From NCBI RefSeq assembly GCF_944325745.1, contig NZ_CALVBG010000009.1:1-35324 (forward strand): 35,324 nt of DNA. The letters are read 5' to 3'. Under the pieces are notes generated by a model. That model was not told where the DNA came from. It did no database searches and was given only the letters and a program-made list of their open reading frames with translations. The DNA is from an uncultured Faecalicoccus sp. (GTDB taxonomy: Bacteria; Bacillota_I; Bacilli_A; Erysipelotrichales; Erysipelotrichaceae). This document shows, piece after piece, positions 24,174 to 32,138 of the stretch (position 1 is the first letter of the stretch; each line of letters opens with the position of its first letter). The position numbers and the translations under genes were made by a program.

Positions 24174-25833
24174 ATTTTGGTAATTTAAATGAGCTTTTCA
24201 AAGATACGATACGGTTAAAGACAAGGTGATCTTCGGTCGTATCTTTTTCGTCAACACAGAAATACCCGTTTCGAACAAACTGGAATTTGTCTTGTTTCTG
24301 GGCGCCTTTGACAAATGGCTCGACGTAGCACGTTTCAACGACCTTACATGAATTTGGATTCAAGTTCAAGCTGCCGTCTTCATTGTAGACTCCTTTTTCT
24401 TCGTCGACGAGGTTTTCATAAAGACGAGCCGTAGCCTGTATGCAATGATGGACAGGGACCCAATGGATCGTTCCCTTGACTTTACGTCCCGTAAAGCCGG
24501 AACCGACCTTGGTTTCCGGATCATAAGTCGCATGAACCACGGTCACATTTCCGTTTTCGTCTTTTTCAAAGCCGGTACATTTGACAAAGTAGGCATTCAT
24601 CAGACGAACTTCGTTGCCGACGAAAAGCCGGAAATATTTTTTGACAGGATTTTCCATGAAATCTTCTCGTTCGATCCACAATTCTCGTTCAAAAGGAATT
24701 TGTTTTTTGCCGGCGTTCGGATCATCCATATTGATGCTTCCTTCCACCATTTCAAATGTATCTTCTGGATAATTGTCGATCACCAGTTTGATGGGATCCA
24801 AAACCGCCATGACACGCGGGGCCTTAGGTTTCAGATCTTCGCGCAGGCAGTATTCCAAGTACGCATAGTCACTGGAAGAATTGGCCTTGGTGACACCGAT
24901 CAGACTCATCAACATCTGGATCGATTCTGGTGTAAAACCGCGGCGGCGCAAGGCGGCAATCGTCACCAGGCGCGGATCGTCCCATCCATCGACGATCTTT
25001 TCATCGACCAGGCGCTTGATATAACGTTTCCCGGTGATGACATTGGTCAGATACATCTTGGCAAATTCGATCTGTTTGGGCGGCTGTTCAAAACCGACTT
25101 CGCGAACAACCCAGTCATACAAAGGACGATGATCTTCAAATTCCAAAGTACAGATGGAATGGGTTACGCCTTCGATCGCATCTTCGATCGGATGCGCAAA
25201 GTCATACATGGGATAGATCACCCATTTGTCGCCGGTATTGTGATGAGTTTGACGGGCAATTCGATAAATGATCGGATCCCGCATATTGATGTTTGGAGAA
25301 GCCATATCGATCTTGGCACGCAATACCTTGGCTCCATCTTCAAATTCGCCGTTTTTCATCGCTTCGAAAAGCTGAAGATTTTCCTCAATTGAGCGATTGC
25401 GGTAAGGGGAATCTTTTCCCGGTTCTGTCAAGGTGCCGCGGTAAGCGCGGATCTGTTCTGGATCCAGATCGCAGACATACGCTTTGCCTTTTTTGATCAG
25501 CTTCACAGCGGCTTCATACATTTGATCATAATAGTTGCTGGCGAACTTGACTTCACCATCATAGTGGGCACCGAGCCATTCAACGTCTTTTTTGATGGAT
25601 TCCACAAATTCGACTTTTTCTTTGGTCGGGTTGGTATCGTCAAAACGAAGATAGAATTTTCCACCATATTCTTTGGCCAGTCCATAGTTCAACAAGATAC
25701 TCTTGGCGTGCCCGATATGCAGATATCCGTTTGGTTCCGGCGGGAAGCGGGTCACGACCGAACGATAGGTGCCGTTTTGGAGGTCTTCATCTATGATTCG
25801 TTCAATAAAATTTTTTCCTTCATTTGTTTCCAT
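24172..25833 (-). CDS. glnS: Glutaminyl-tRNA synthetase
   Basis: The 553-aa class I synthetase has [17 protein letters not shown] with the HIGH signature. [28 protein letters not shown] and [12 protein letters not shown] identify it as GlnRS rather than GluRS. The KMSKS-like loop reads [11 protein letters not shown], a divergent form. The two C-terminal beta-barrels for the anticodon are present and complete. I chose ATG 25833 because AAAGG is nine bases upstream; the ATG at 25842 abuts that ribosome site. Presence of GlnRS suggests direct Gln-tRNA charging, which is not universal in Bacillota. Confidence 0.95.
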   Translation of the reverse strand: METNEGKNFIERIIDEDLQNGTYRSVVTRFPPEPNGYLHIGHAKSILLNYGLAKEYGGKFYLRFDDTNPTKEKVEFVESIKKDVEWLGAHYDGEVKFASNYYDQMYEAAVKLIKKGKAYVCDLDPEQIRAYRGTLTEPGKDSPYRNRSIEENLQLFEAMKNGEFEDGAKVLRAKIDMASPNINMRDPIIYRIARQTHHNTGDKWVIYPMYDFAHPIEDAIEGVTHSICTLEFEDHRPLYDWVVREVGFEQPPKQIEFAKMYLTNVITGKRYIKRLVDEKIVDGWDDPRLVTIAALRRRGFTPESIQMLMSLIGVTKANSSSDYAYLEYCLREDLKPKAPRVMAVLDPIKLVIDNYPEDTFEMVEGSINMDDPNAGKKQIPFERELWIEREDFMENPVKKYFRLFVGNEVRLMNAYFVKCTGFEKDENGNVTVVHATYDPETKVGSGFTGRKVKGTIHWVPVHHCIQATARLYENLVDEEKGVYNEDGSLNLNPNSCKVVETCYVEPFVKGAQKQDKFQFVRNGYFCVDEKDTTEDHLVFNRIVSLKSSFKLPK

Positions 25834-25857
25834 GGGACTCATCCTTTCGTGTTACAT

Positions 25858-25866
25858 CAGTATATC
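25858..25866 (-). promoter_or_regulatory. Extended -10 promoter of glnS
   Basis: TGATATACT on the minus strand overlaps the GNAT stop codon. It would start an mRNA about 18 nt before the glnS start, keeping its AAAGG ribosome site. The -35 is weak. Confidence 0.45.
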
Positions 25867-26398
25867 ATACCCGTTTTGGTTTTTCATTGGGATTTTGGCT
25901 GGCGAAAAGCTCTTTCCAAAGAGCCACAAAGGTACCGGGCTGCAAGGTGCCGTTGGCAACCAGGATCTCAAATACATCCCCGTTCCAGCGATAAGAATCC
26001 GGGCTGTCGACAAAGCCGTTGCGATAGTAAAACGCTTTCCGGCGTTTGCGCTGGTCCAGATTATCACATTCTACTTGATCGGATTCCACATCGATCGCAA
26101 TGATCGACTCTTTTTTCTCTTCTTTGATCCATGCCAGGATCTGAGAACCTAGACCATGGCTGCGAAAAGCCGGATCAATGGCCAGATAGCGAACCTGGCA
26201 AATGCCTTTATAGTCCAGACAGTCGATCATTCCCGCCAGTTTCGTGTGCTCAGGATCGGCATAGACACCGACCAGATGAGAGCCGGGCCACCGCAACAAG
26301 TCCGCGTACGGGACGCGTTCTTTTGGGGGGAATGCATCGAGATAGAGATCGAGGATCTGAGGATCTTTTGTGGTTGTTTCCTTATAATATAATTCCAT
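25865..26398 (-). CDS. GNAT-family N-acetyltransferase
   Basis: The 177-aa protein has the GNAT fold: a central VRYLAIDPAFRSHGLGSQIL with the acetyl-CoA pyrophosphate loop (R/Q-x-x-G-x-G/A type, here RSHGLG). A late KAFYYRNGFVDS segment follows. The substrate is not predictable. ATG 26398 is chosen because the in-frame ATG at 26407 lies inside the -10 box. There is no ribosome site; a TGATAGAAT extended -10 lies seven bases before the start. The gene is divergent from the GH25 gene and upstream of glnS. Confidence 0.85.
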   Translation of the reverse strand: MELYYKETTTKDPQILDLYLDAFPPKERVPYADLLRWPGSHLVGVYADPEHTKLAGMIDCLDYKGICQVRYLAIDPAFRSHGLGSQILAWIKEEKKESIIAIDVESDQVECDNLDQRKRRKAFYYRNGFVDSPDSYRWNGDVFEILVANGTLQPGTFVALWKELFASQNPNEKPKRV

Positions 26399-26405
26399 GT
26401 CTCTC

Positions 26406-26434
26406 ATTCTATCATGTTTTCAGAAGGAGTTCAA
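26406..26434 (-). promoter_or_regulatory. GNAT gene promoter, leaderless geometry
   Basis: On the minus strand TTGAAC (26429-26434), a 17-nt spacer and TAGAAT (26406-26411) with an extended TGA, followed by seven bases and the ATG at 26398. Its -35 overlaps the AAGGAG/TTCAA stretch in front of the divergent gene. Confidence 0.65.
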
Positions 26435-26445
26435 AATGGTACAAT
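26417..26445 (+). promoter_or_regulatory. GH25 gene promoter, leaderless geometry
   Basis: TTTTCA at 26417-26422, a 17-nt spacer and TACAAT at 26440-26445 with an extended TGG, then seven bases to the ATG at 26453. The promoter interleaves with that of the divergent GNAT gene. Confidence 0.55.
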
Positions 26446-26456
26446 ACGTACCATGA
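26436..26456 (+). CDS. Possible 6-codon upstream frame MVQYVP coupled to GH25
   Basis: ATG 26436 has a perfect AAGGAG (26424-26429) six bases upstream and is followed by five codons. Its TGA overlaps the GH25 start codon (ATGA). If transcription began further upstream, this mini-frame would load ribosomes for GH25 by coupling. This competes with the leaderless reading, because the -10 box lies inside the mini-frame. No promoter further upstream is evident. Confidence 0.3.
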   Translation: MVQYVP

Positions 26457-27238
26457 AGAAACGTAAACAAATTCGCTGGGGACGGCTGCTGATCGTACTT
26501 TTGGTCCCCCTGATCGCAGTGGCGGCGATCGGGATCGGAATCCGGAAAATCTTTTTTGACAAGCCAGAACCCTATGATCCTGCACTTTTTGTCTTGGAAG
26601 GGGATCGCATGAGCTATCAGGATCCTGCCTATGAAACATCGATAGGAATCGATGTCAGCGAACACAACCAGCAGATCGACTGGGGGCAAGTGGCAGACGA
26701 CGGCATAGAATTTGCCTTTGTTCGCCTGGGTTATCGCGGCGGGATCGAAGGAAAACTTCATGAAGATGAAACCTTTGCGGCTAACGTTCAGGGAGTGCAA
26801 GATGCCGGTCTGGAACTGGGCATTTACTGGTATTCCAGTGCAATCGATCAAAAGGAGCTTCAAGAAGAGATCGATTTTGTCTTGGAAAGACTGGAAGGAA
26901 TTCAGATCGATCTGCCGGTGGTCTACGATATGGAGATCTTTGATCATGATCAGGGACGGATCAACTCCTTGAGCGCGACAGAAAAAACCGATTTGGCCTT
27001 GCGCTTTTGCGATGCGATGGAAAACGCCGGCTATGAATCGATGATCTACGGCAACTATACTTGGCTGCATGAGCATCTGGACCATGAGCGGATCCTTGAT
27101 CAAGCCATCTGGTATGCCGCGTATCAGGAAACCCCGGATATGACCGAACATTTTACGATCTGGCAATATTCGCAGACGGGGCAGGTAGCCGGGATCCAAG
27201 GCGATGTCGATCTGAACATCCGCCTGAAAGAGGTGTAG
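26453..27238 (+). CDS. Membrane-anchored GH25 muramidase
   Basis: The 261-aa protein begins with a basic stretch and a single membrane helix (about residues 10-30), no cleavage site seen, so it is probably anchored with the enzyme outside. The GH25 lysozyme domain starts at SIGIDVSEHNQQIDW (Asp67). It has the catalytic pair in VVYDMEIFD (Asp159, Glu161) and ends with WQYSQTGQVAGIQGDVDLN, typical of the family. It should cut the MurNAc-GlcNAc bond of peptidoglycan. The metallo-beta-lactamase-fold gene follows after 2 nt. Confidence 0.88.
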   Translation: MKKRKQIRWGRLLIVLLVPLIAVAAIGIGIRKIFFDKPEPYDPALFVLEGDRMSYQDPAYETSIGIDVSEHNQQIDWGQVADDGIEFAFVRLGYRGGIEGKLHEDETFAANVQGVQDAGLELGIYWYSSAIDQKELQEEIDFVLERLEGIQIDLPVVYDMEIFDHDQGRINSLSATEKTDLALRFCDAMENAGYESMIYGNYTWLHEHLDHERILDQAIWYAAYQETPDMTEHFTIWQYSQTGQVAGIQGDVDLNIRLKEV

Positions 27239-27240
27239 AA

Positions 27241-28071
27241 ATGGAAATTACGGTATTGATTGAAAATACAGGACCGCCGATGTTCTATGCAGAACATGGT
27301 CTGAGTCTTTTGATCGAACAAGAAGGAAGACGATATTTGTTGGATGGCGGACAAAGCGGAGATTTTTTAAAGAATGCCCAAAGTCTGCAGGAAGATCTGG
27401 GGCGGATCGATCATACGATCTTGTCACATGGACACTATGATCACGGCAACGGTTTTCTGGCTTATCTGAAGCGGTATCCTGACCGCAAGATCTGGGCCTC
27501 TCATACGATTTTTGAAGACTATTATTCCGGTTCGAAAGGGCAGATCCACTATATTGGATTGAGTCCAGAACTGAAAGTTCTTCAAGACCGATTTCAATTG
27601 ATCGACAAAGATACGCGCATCGATGCACAAGGGGTATTGATTCTCGATGAGGTCGATAAAGATCTAGAAAGTTTGCGAATGAAGAAAATGTATCGCAAAT
27701 GCCATGATCAGTTTGTACCCGATACTTTTTCGCATGAGTTAAGCTTGGTGTTCGATACCCCCAACGGGCTGGTCATTTTCAACAGCTGTTCCCATGCGGG
27801 ATTGCGAAATATCGTGGAACCGATCCGTCGCAAGATGAATCGTCCGGTTTATGCCTATATAGGGGGACTGCATATGAAGTCGCTTCAAAAAGATGAACAG
27901 GGCACCAGCTTCTCCCAGGAACAGATCCAGATCCAAGCGCAATACATTCAAGAATATATTCGATATGTTTATACCGGGCATTGTACCGGAGAGATCTCTT
28001 ATCAGCTTTTAAAAGAGATCTTGAAAGAACAAATCCAGCCTTTGACAACGGGACAAAGAATCAAGCTTTAA
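27241..28071 (+). CDS. Metallo-beta-lactamase-fold hydrolase
   Basis: The 276-aa protein has the metal motif LSHGHYDHGNGF (HxHxDH), then FNSCSHAGLRNI, IGGLHM and YTGHCTG. This is the order of the subfamily annotated as dihydropterin / 4-(beta-D-ribofuranosyl)aminobenzene 5'-phosphate synthase-like. Members of that group are mostly uncharacterised, and I do not assign a substrate. AAAGAGGTG in the end of the GH25 gene is its ribosome site, so both are co-transcribed. Confidence 0.85.
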   Translation: MEITVLIENTGPPMFYAEHGLSLLIEQEGRRYLLDGGQSGDFLKNAQSLQEDLGRIDHTILSHGHYDHGNGFLAYLKRYPDRKIWASHTIFEDYYSGSKGQIHYIGLSPELKVLQDRFQLIDKDTRIDAQGVLILDEVDKDLESLRMKKMYRKCHDQFVPDTFSHELSLVFDTPNGLVIFNSCSHAGLRNIVEPIRRKMNRPVYAYIGGLHMKSLQKDEQGTSFSQEQIQIQAQYIQEYIRYVYTGHCTGEISYQLLKEILKEQIQPLTTGQRIKL

Positions 28072-28087
28072 AATGGAGGGATGAATA

Positions 28088-29548
28088 ATGGCTTGTACGA
28101 CAATATTAGTAGGAAAAAACGCAACCTATGATGGTTCCTGCATGATTGCCAGGAACGATGACTCTGCGGCAGGCTCTTATACGGCCAAAAAATGCGTCGT
28201 GGTGCATCCGCAAGAACAACCGAAAAAATATGAAAGTGTGATCTCGCATGCGATCGTCGATCTTCCCGAAAACCCGATGCGCTATACCGCGGTTCCCAAT
28301 GCGGTGGAAGGAGAAGGAATCTGGGCAGCCTGCGGTGTCAATGAAGCCGGCGTCGGCATGAGTGCCACGGAAACGATCACGTCCAATCCTCGGGTCTTAG
28401 GGGCTGATCCCCTGGTGGCTTATGATCCGCAAACGCAGACGCCGGGCGGAATCGGAGAAGAAGATTTTGTGGTCCTGGTCTTGCCTTATATCCGCAGTGC
28501 TAGAGAAGGTGTGCTTCGTTTAGGATCTCTGCTGGAGAAATACGGGACGTATGAAATGAACGGGATCGCTTTTTCGGATGGGGATGAGATCTGGTGGATG
28601 GAAACGATCGGGGGCCATCATTGGATTGCCCGCAAGGTCCCTGATGATGTTTATGTGGCGATGCCGAATCAGTTTGGCATCGATACTTTTGATCTGGAAG
28701 ATGCCTTAGGCAAGCAAGAAAATTATTGCTGCTCAAAAGATTTGAAAGATTTTATCGATCGTTTTCATTTGAATCTGTCTTTCGATTCTGAGTTTGACCC
28801 ACGGGCTGCATTTGGTTCCCACGATGATGCGGATCATGTGTACAATACACCTAGAGCCTGGTATATTGAGAAAGTTTTGAATCCGCATACCAAAAAGTGG
28901 GAAGGAGAAGGAGCAGACTATACGCCGGAATCTGATGATCTTCCCTGGTGCATGTCTCCGGAGAAAAAGATCACGGTCGAAGATGTAAAATATGTTCTTT
29001 CTTCCACTTTCCAGGGAACGCCTTATGACCCTTATAAAGGATATGGCGATCGCTCTCAGGCAGGGATGTATCGTTCGATCGGGGTCAACCGCACAAGCTT
29101 TTTAGGTCTGATCCAACATCGGCCAGACAAAGAGGTCTTGGAATGGATCGCGTTTGCGTCCAACGCATTCAACGTGATGCTTCCTTTCTATCCGCAAGTC
29201 TCTCAAATGCCGGCCTATGTAGCGAATACGACGGCAGAAGTGACGACAGAAAACTTTTATTGGACCAGCCGCATGATCGCTGCCATGGCGGATGCCAGTT
29301 ATAAACAGTCGCACAATCTGATTGAGCGCTATCAGAACAAGGTGGCGGCCAAAGCGCATGAGATCGTTTATAAAACCGATGAAAAACTCAAAGAAATCAC
29401 CGATCCATCCCAACGTCAAGCCATTTGTGAAGCAGCCAACGAAGAGATCTGTGCCATGGCCAGAGAATGTGCGCAAGATACATTGGGCAAGGTCTTGTTT
29501 GCGTTGACTGAGCAGATGAAAAATGCTTATGCCCGCAGTGACGCCTAG
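28088..29548 (+). CDS. C69-family dipeptidase
   Basis: The 486-aa Ntn-hydrolase resembles lactobacillar PepD dipeptidases. The N-terminal MACTTILVGKNATYDGS places the nucleophile at Cys3 after removal of the first residues. IARNDDS, GVNEAGVGMSATETI and EDFVVLVLPYIRSAREGV follow as in the family. There is no signal peptide, so it probably acts on peptides in the cytoplasm. AAATGGAGG precedes the ATG. It ends the GH25-MBL-C69 unit, 17 nt after the previous gene; cleavage of imported muropeptide-derived dipeptides is a possible but unproven link. Confidence 0.9.
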   Translation: MACTTILVGKNATYDGSCMIARNDDSAAGSYTAKKCVVVHPQEQPKKYESVISHAIVDLPENPMRYTAVPNAVEGEGIWAACGVNEAGVGMSATETITSNPRVLGADPLVAYDPQTQTPGGIGEEDFVVLVLPYIRSAREGVLRLGSLLEKYGTYEMNGIAFSDGDEIWWMETIGGHHWIARKVPDDVYVAMPNQFGIDTFDLEDALGKQENYCCSKDLKDFIDRFHLNLSFDSEFDPRAAFGSHDDADHVYNTPRAWYIEKVLNPHTKKWEGEGADYTPESDDLPWCMSPEKKITVEDVKYVLSSTFQGTPYDPYKGYGDRSQAGMYRSIGVNRTSFLGLIQHRPDKEVLEWIAFASNAFNVMLPFYPQVSQMPAYVANTTAEVTTENFYWTSRMIAAMADASYKQSHNLIERYQNKVAAKAHEIVYKTDEKLKEITDPSQRQAICEAANEEICAMARECAQDTLGKVLFALTEQMKNAYARSDA

Positions 29549-29551
29549 ACG

Positions 29552-29580
29552 TTGATGTTTCTTTTTTATCGTGCTATAGT
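29552..29580 (+). promoter_or_regulatory. Promoter of the ABC-F leader
   Basis: TTGATG at 29552-29557, a 17-nt spacer and TATAGT at 29575-29580 place the transcript start near 29587. That gives a leader of about 170 nt before the ABC-F start codon. Confidence 0.7.
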
Positions 29581-29595
29581 GGACTTGGTGATAAG

Positions 29596-29631
29596 ATGAA
29601 GATGCTCAAACAAAGAGGGACAAAAGAATAG
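29596..29631 (+). CDS. Candidate leader peptide MKMLKQRGTKE
   Basis: An 11-codon frame lies in the 5' leader of the ABC-F gene, with only a weak GGTGATAAG ribosome site. Codons 4-7 contain the 5' arm (CTCAAACAAA, 29605-29614) of a perfect 10-bp complement to 29668-29677. A ribosome stalled here would therefore change leader folding. Leader peptides of this kind control several ABC-F resistance genes in Gram-positives. Translation is not proven. Confidence 0.45.
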   Translation: MKMLKQRGTKE

Positions 29632-29677
29632 GGTTTGTGAATAACAGTTCTGCGCTTTTTTGTGTGTTTTGTTTGAG
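29605..29677 (+). promoter_or_regulatory. Long-range pairing in the ABC-F leader
   Basis: CTCAAACAAA (29605-29614) is perfectly complementary to TTTGTTTGAG (29668-29677). GTTTG at 29633-29637 can compete for part of the 5' arm. A T-run at 29655-29661 lies in the loop. This looks like a switchable structure ahead of the terminator. Confidence 0.5.
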
Positions 29678-29713
29678 ACGTTGATGCATTAAAAATGAAA
29701 AATAGAGAAATGA

Positions 29714-29742
29714 CCGGTACTGTTTGTGCCGGCTTTTTTTTT
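29714..29742 (+). terminator. Attenuator terminator before the ABC-F gene
   Basis: CCGGTAC / GTGCCGG forms a 7-bp stem (one G-U pair) with a TGTTT loop. A C and nine T residues follow, ending four bases before the GGTGGAGGTGA ribosome site. It lies between promoter and gene, so it must be bypassed for expression. Confidence 0.8.
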
Positions 29743-29760
29743 ATGGGTGGAGGTGATTTT

Positions 29761-31224
29761 ATGGCTAGGATTCAAGTGGAAGATCTCAGTTTTTCTTATG
29801 ATGGAAGCGAACCCATCTTTGATCATGTCAATTTTTCGATCGATACCCATTGGAAACTGGGATTTGTGGGCCGAAACGGGCGAGGAAAGACGACGTTTTT
29901 AAATTTACTGATGGGGAATCTGGAATATCAAGGAAAGATCTTGTCTTCGGTTCCCTTTGATTATTTTCCTTTTTCGATCCCGGATCCGACCCAGTGGATA
30001 TCGCAGATCGTATCGCAGTTTGCTCCGATGATCGAAGACTGGGAGATCTTGCGGGAATTTTCCTATCTGGAATTGGACCCGATGATCTTGGAGCGTTCGT
30101 TTGACGGCTTATCGCAAGGGGAAAAGACAAAAGTGATGTTGGCGATCTTGTTTGTTCGTCCGGGCAATTTCTTGTTGATCGACGAACCGACCAATCATTT
30201 AGATCGGCATGCGCGCAAGGCCTTGAGTGACCATCTGAGAAGAAAACAAGGCTTTATCTTAGTGTCACATGATCGCGAGGTTCTGGACGGCTGTGTCGAT
30301 CATATCCTGGCTATCAATCGTCATTCGATCGAAGTCCAAAGCGGGAACTATTCCACTTGGTTTTCGGCATTTGAACAGAAACAAGAGCGTGAAAAAGGTG
30401 AAAATGAACGCCTGCGAAAAGAACTTCGCCGCTTGCAGGAATCGGCTTATCGAACGGCCGGCTGGTCCGATCGTATCGAGGCTTCCAAAATAGGGGCGGC
30501 TGATAAGGGATTTGTCGGGCATCGCTCTGCCAAAATGATGCAGCGGTCAAAAAATATCGCGCGAAGAAAAGAAGAGGCGATGAGGCAAAAAAAGGGATTG
30601 TTGAAAGATGTCGAAACAACGGAACCTTTGACTTTTCAATGTCTGATTCATCCTTCAAAAACGCTGATTCACGCCCAAGATCTTACGGTTTTTTATGATC
30701 AGGATCCGCTCTTTCTTCCGGTTTCCTGGGATCTGCATGCCCACGACCGGCTGTTTTTGGAAGGCGGCAACGGAAGCGGAAAAAGTTCACTGATCCAGGC
30801 AATTCGTCAGGAAGGAATCAAAACTTCCGGCTCGTTAGAAAGGGCAAGCCATCTGAAGATTTCTTATGTCAGTCAAGATCCTTCTTGTCTGCGGGGGTCT
30901 TTAAAAGCGTATGCCGCCCAATATGATATCGATCTCAGTTTATTCCTGAGCATTCTTTCAAAAATGGGAATCTTGCGAAATCAATTTGATCAAGATCTAG
31001 AATCTTATTCTGATGGACAAAAAAAGAAGGTCATGTTGGCGCGCAGTCTATGTGAATCGGCCCATCTGTATATTTGGGATGAACCGCTCAACTTCCTGGA
31101 TATTTACAGCCGGATCCAACTGGAAGAAGCAATCCTGGCTTGTCAACCGACCATGATCTTGGTGGAGCACGATGCCTTCTTTCAAAAAAAGATCGCCACG
31201 AAAGCGATCGTATTAGAAAAATAA
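29761..31224 (+). CDS. ABC-F ribosome-protection ATPase, Lsa/Vga-like
   Basis: The 487-aa protein has two ATPase domains and no membrane helices. Domain 1 has GRNGRGKTT, LSQGEKTKVMLA and LLIDEPTNHLD. Domain 2 has GGNGSGKSS, SDGQKKKVMLA and the divergent WDEPLNFLD. The linker contains YRTAGWSDRIEASKIGA, KGFVGHRSAKMMQRSK and IARRKEEA, which is characteristic of Lsa-type proteins. Those bind the ribosomal E site and dislodge lincosamides, streptogramin A and pleuromutilins. Actual resistance depends on the linker tip and cannot be predicted here. The start is at ATG 29761 with GGAGGTGA; an in-frame ATG at 29695 lies before the terminator. The attenuated leader supports a drug-inducible role. Confidence 0.88.
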   Translation: MARIQVEDLSFSYDGSEPIFDHVNFSIDTHWKLGFVGRNGRGKTTFLNLLMGNLEYQGKILSSVPFDYFPFSIPDPTQWISQIVSQFAPMIEDWEILREFSYLELDPMILERSFDGLSQGEKTKVMLAILFVRPGNFLLIDEPTNHLDRHARKALSDHLRRKQGFILVSHDREVLDGCVDHILAINRHSIEVQSGNYSTWFSAFEQKQEREKGENERLRKELRRLQESAYRTAGWSDRIEASKIGAADKGFVGHRSAKMMQRSKNIARRKEEAMRQKKGLLKDVETTEPLTFQCLIHPSKTLIHAQDLTVFYDQDPLFLPVSWDLHAHDRLFLEGGNGSGKSSLIQAIRQEGIKTSGSLERASHLKISYVSQDPSCLRGSLKAYAAQYDIDLSLFLSILSKMGILRNQFDQDLESYSDGQKKKVMLARSLCESAHLYIWDEPLNFLDIYSRIQLEEAILACQPTMILVEHDAFFQKKIATKAIVLEK

Positions 31225-31225
31225 G

Positions 31226-32080
31226 TTAAATAGAACGATCGTCCATAAAGTCGATCGAATCTTTCAAGATCATCTGGTTTTGGATGCGGTCCAGGTTGTA
31301 GATACAGCCGTACAGGACATCGATCATATACTGCATTGCCATATGACTGGCATATTGCGAGATGCGATCCCGCAATTGTTCATTGTCACTCAGAGAAAGA
31401 TGGATATCTGCCTTCAGAGATGAAGAATTTTGTCCTACTTTAGAAATCAAGATCACAGGCACTTTCTTCTCTTTGAGCTTTTGGATGATCGGTGCCAAGA
31501 AAGAAGCTTTTCCGGAATAAGACAGGCAAAGTGCGACATGGCTGGAATCGCTGGCCAAGGCACATAAGCGCTGGGAATAAAAGGAAAGCGGCAAGTTGAC
31601 CATATGGCGGATCGTCATCATCTTGTCCTGAAAAGATTGCGCTACACTTGTGTTGTGGGCATGGGTATAGATGTCGATCACTTTGGCCCGGTGCAAAAGG
31701 TGGGCAGCCCGTAAAAGTTCTTGTTCCTCTAAACAGGCCAATGTATCTTTGATCGTTGTTTGATAAAGGGTTTGGATCTTTTTGGCGATCTCTAAAGGGG
31801 GATCCTTGGCCAGAAAAGGATAGTTCACATCAAAAGATCCCTGCTGGTCAGGGTCTTCAAAGTTTTCTTTGGCCAGCTGAACTTTCAGCTCATTAAAACC
31901 GCGATACCCCAGCTTTTTACAAAGCCGAAGGATCGTGGATTTTGAAGTATAGGAAGATCGGGCCAATGTCTGCAGATCTTGTTCGGTCACTTCCTTCCGG
32001 TGAGCGAGGAGGTAATGGGCTAATTCCGATTCCAATGGTGTCAGATCGGATCGGGAAAGAATTTGTTTTTCGATTTTCAT
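31226..32080 (-). CDS. RpiR/MurR-family transcriptional regulator
   Basis: The 284-aa protein has an N-terminal HTH_6 domain (SSYTSKSTILRLCKKLGYRGFNELKVQL, in parts, at about 47-75). A C-terminal SIS domain follows (about 120-260, with HNTSVAQSFQDKM and LSYSGKASFLAPI) that binds sugar phosphates in this family. It is divergent from the inositol-monophosphatase-like gene with overlapping promoters, so it may control that gene or itself. Its stop codon lies one base from that of the convergent ABC-F gene. It lacks a Shine-Dalgarno sequence, and TGCTATGAT ends six bases before the ATG. Confidence 0.88.
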   Translation of the reverse strand: MKIEKQILSRSDLTPLESELAHYLLAHRKEVTEQDLQTLARSSYTSKSTILRLCKKLGYRGFNELKVQLAKENFEDPDQQGSFDVNYPFLAKDPPLEIAKKIQTLYQTTIKDTLACLEEQELLRAAHLLHRAKVIDIYTHAHNTSVAQSFQDKMMTIRHMVNLPLSFYSQRLCALASDSSHVALCLSYSGKASFLAPIIQKLKEKKVPVILISKVGQNSSSLKADIHLSLSDNEQLRDRISQYASHMAMQYMIDVLYGCIYNLDRIQNQMILKDSIDFMDDRSI

Positions 32081-32086
32081 AACTTC

Positions 32087-32095
32087 ATCATAGCA
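32087..32095 (-). promoter_or_regulatory. rpiR extended -10 promoter, leaderless geometry
   Basis: TGCTATGAT on the minus strand, then six bases to the ATG at 32080. No good -35 is seen, as is allowed for extended -10 promoters. Confidence 0.45.
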
Positions 32096-32104
32096 CAGAA
32101 TTGA

Positions 32105-32113
32105 TGATACAAT
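32105..32113 (+). promoter_or_regulatory. IMPase gene extended -10 promoter
   Basis: TGATACAAT at 32105-32113 would start an mRNA near 32120, leaving the GAGGTGG ribosome site at 32126-32132. It lies 10 bp from the divergent rpiR -10, so the two promoters must compete. Confidence 0.5.
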
Positions 32114-32138
32114 GAATGCGAAAACGAGGTGGATGTTT

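Larger units (their letters stand above)
29547..29686 (+). repeat. 11-bp direct repeat AGACGTTGATG framing the ABC-F leader
   Basis: AGACGTTGATG occurs exactly at 29547-29557 and 29676-29686. The first copy supplies the -35 box of the leader promoter and starts two bases before the end of the C69 gene. The second lies just before the terminator segment. Confidence 0.6.

Noticed and set aside
24445-25392. Long open frame of 315 codons on the plus strand
   Set aside because: It is antisense to well-conserved glnS, has no ribosome site, and its translation is low-complexity and Phe/Arg/His-rich as expected for a shadow frame.
26420-27199. Minus-strand frame of 259 codons
   Set aside because: Opposite to the GH25 gene, whose catalytic motifs are intact; no ribosome site and no recognisable protein.
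31227-31258. Inverted repeat CGATCG...CGATCG as a terminator for ABC-F or rpiR
   Set aside because: It lies within the rpiR coding end, the stem is six bases without a T-run, and CGATCG is common throughout this genome segment.
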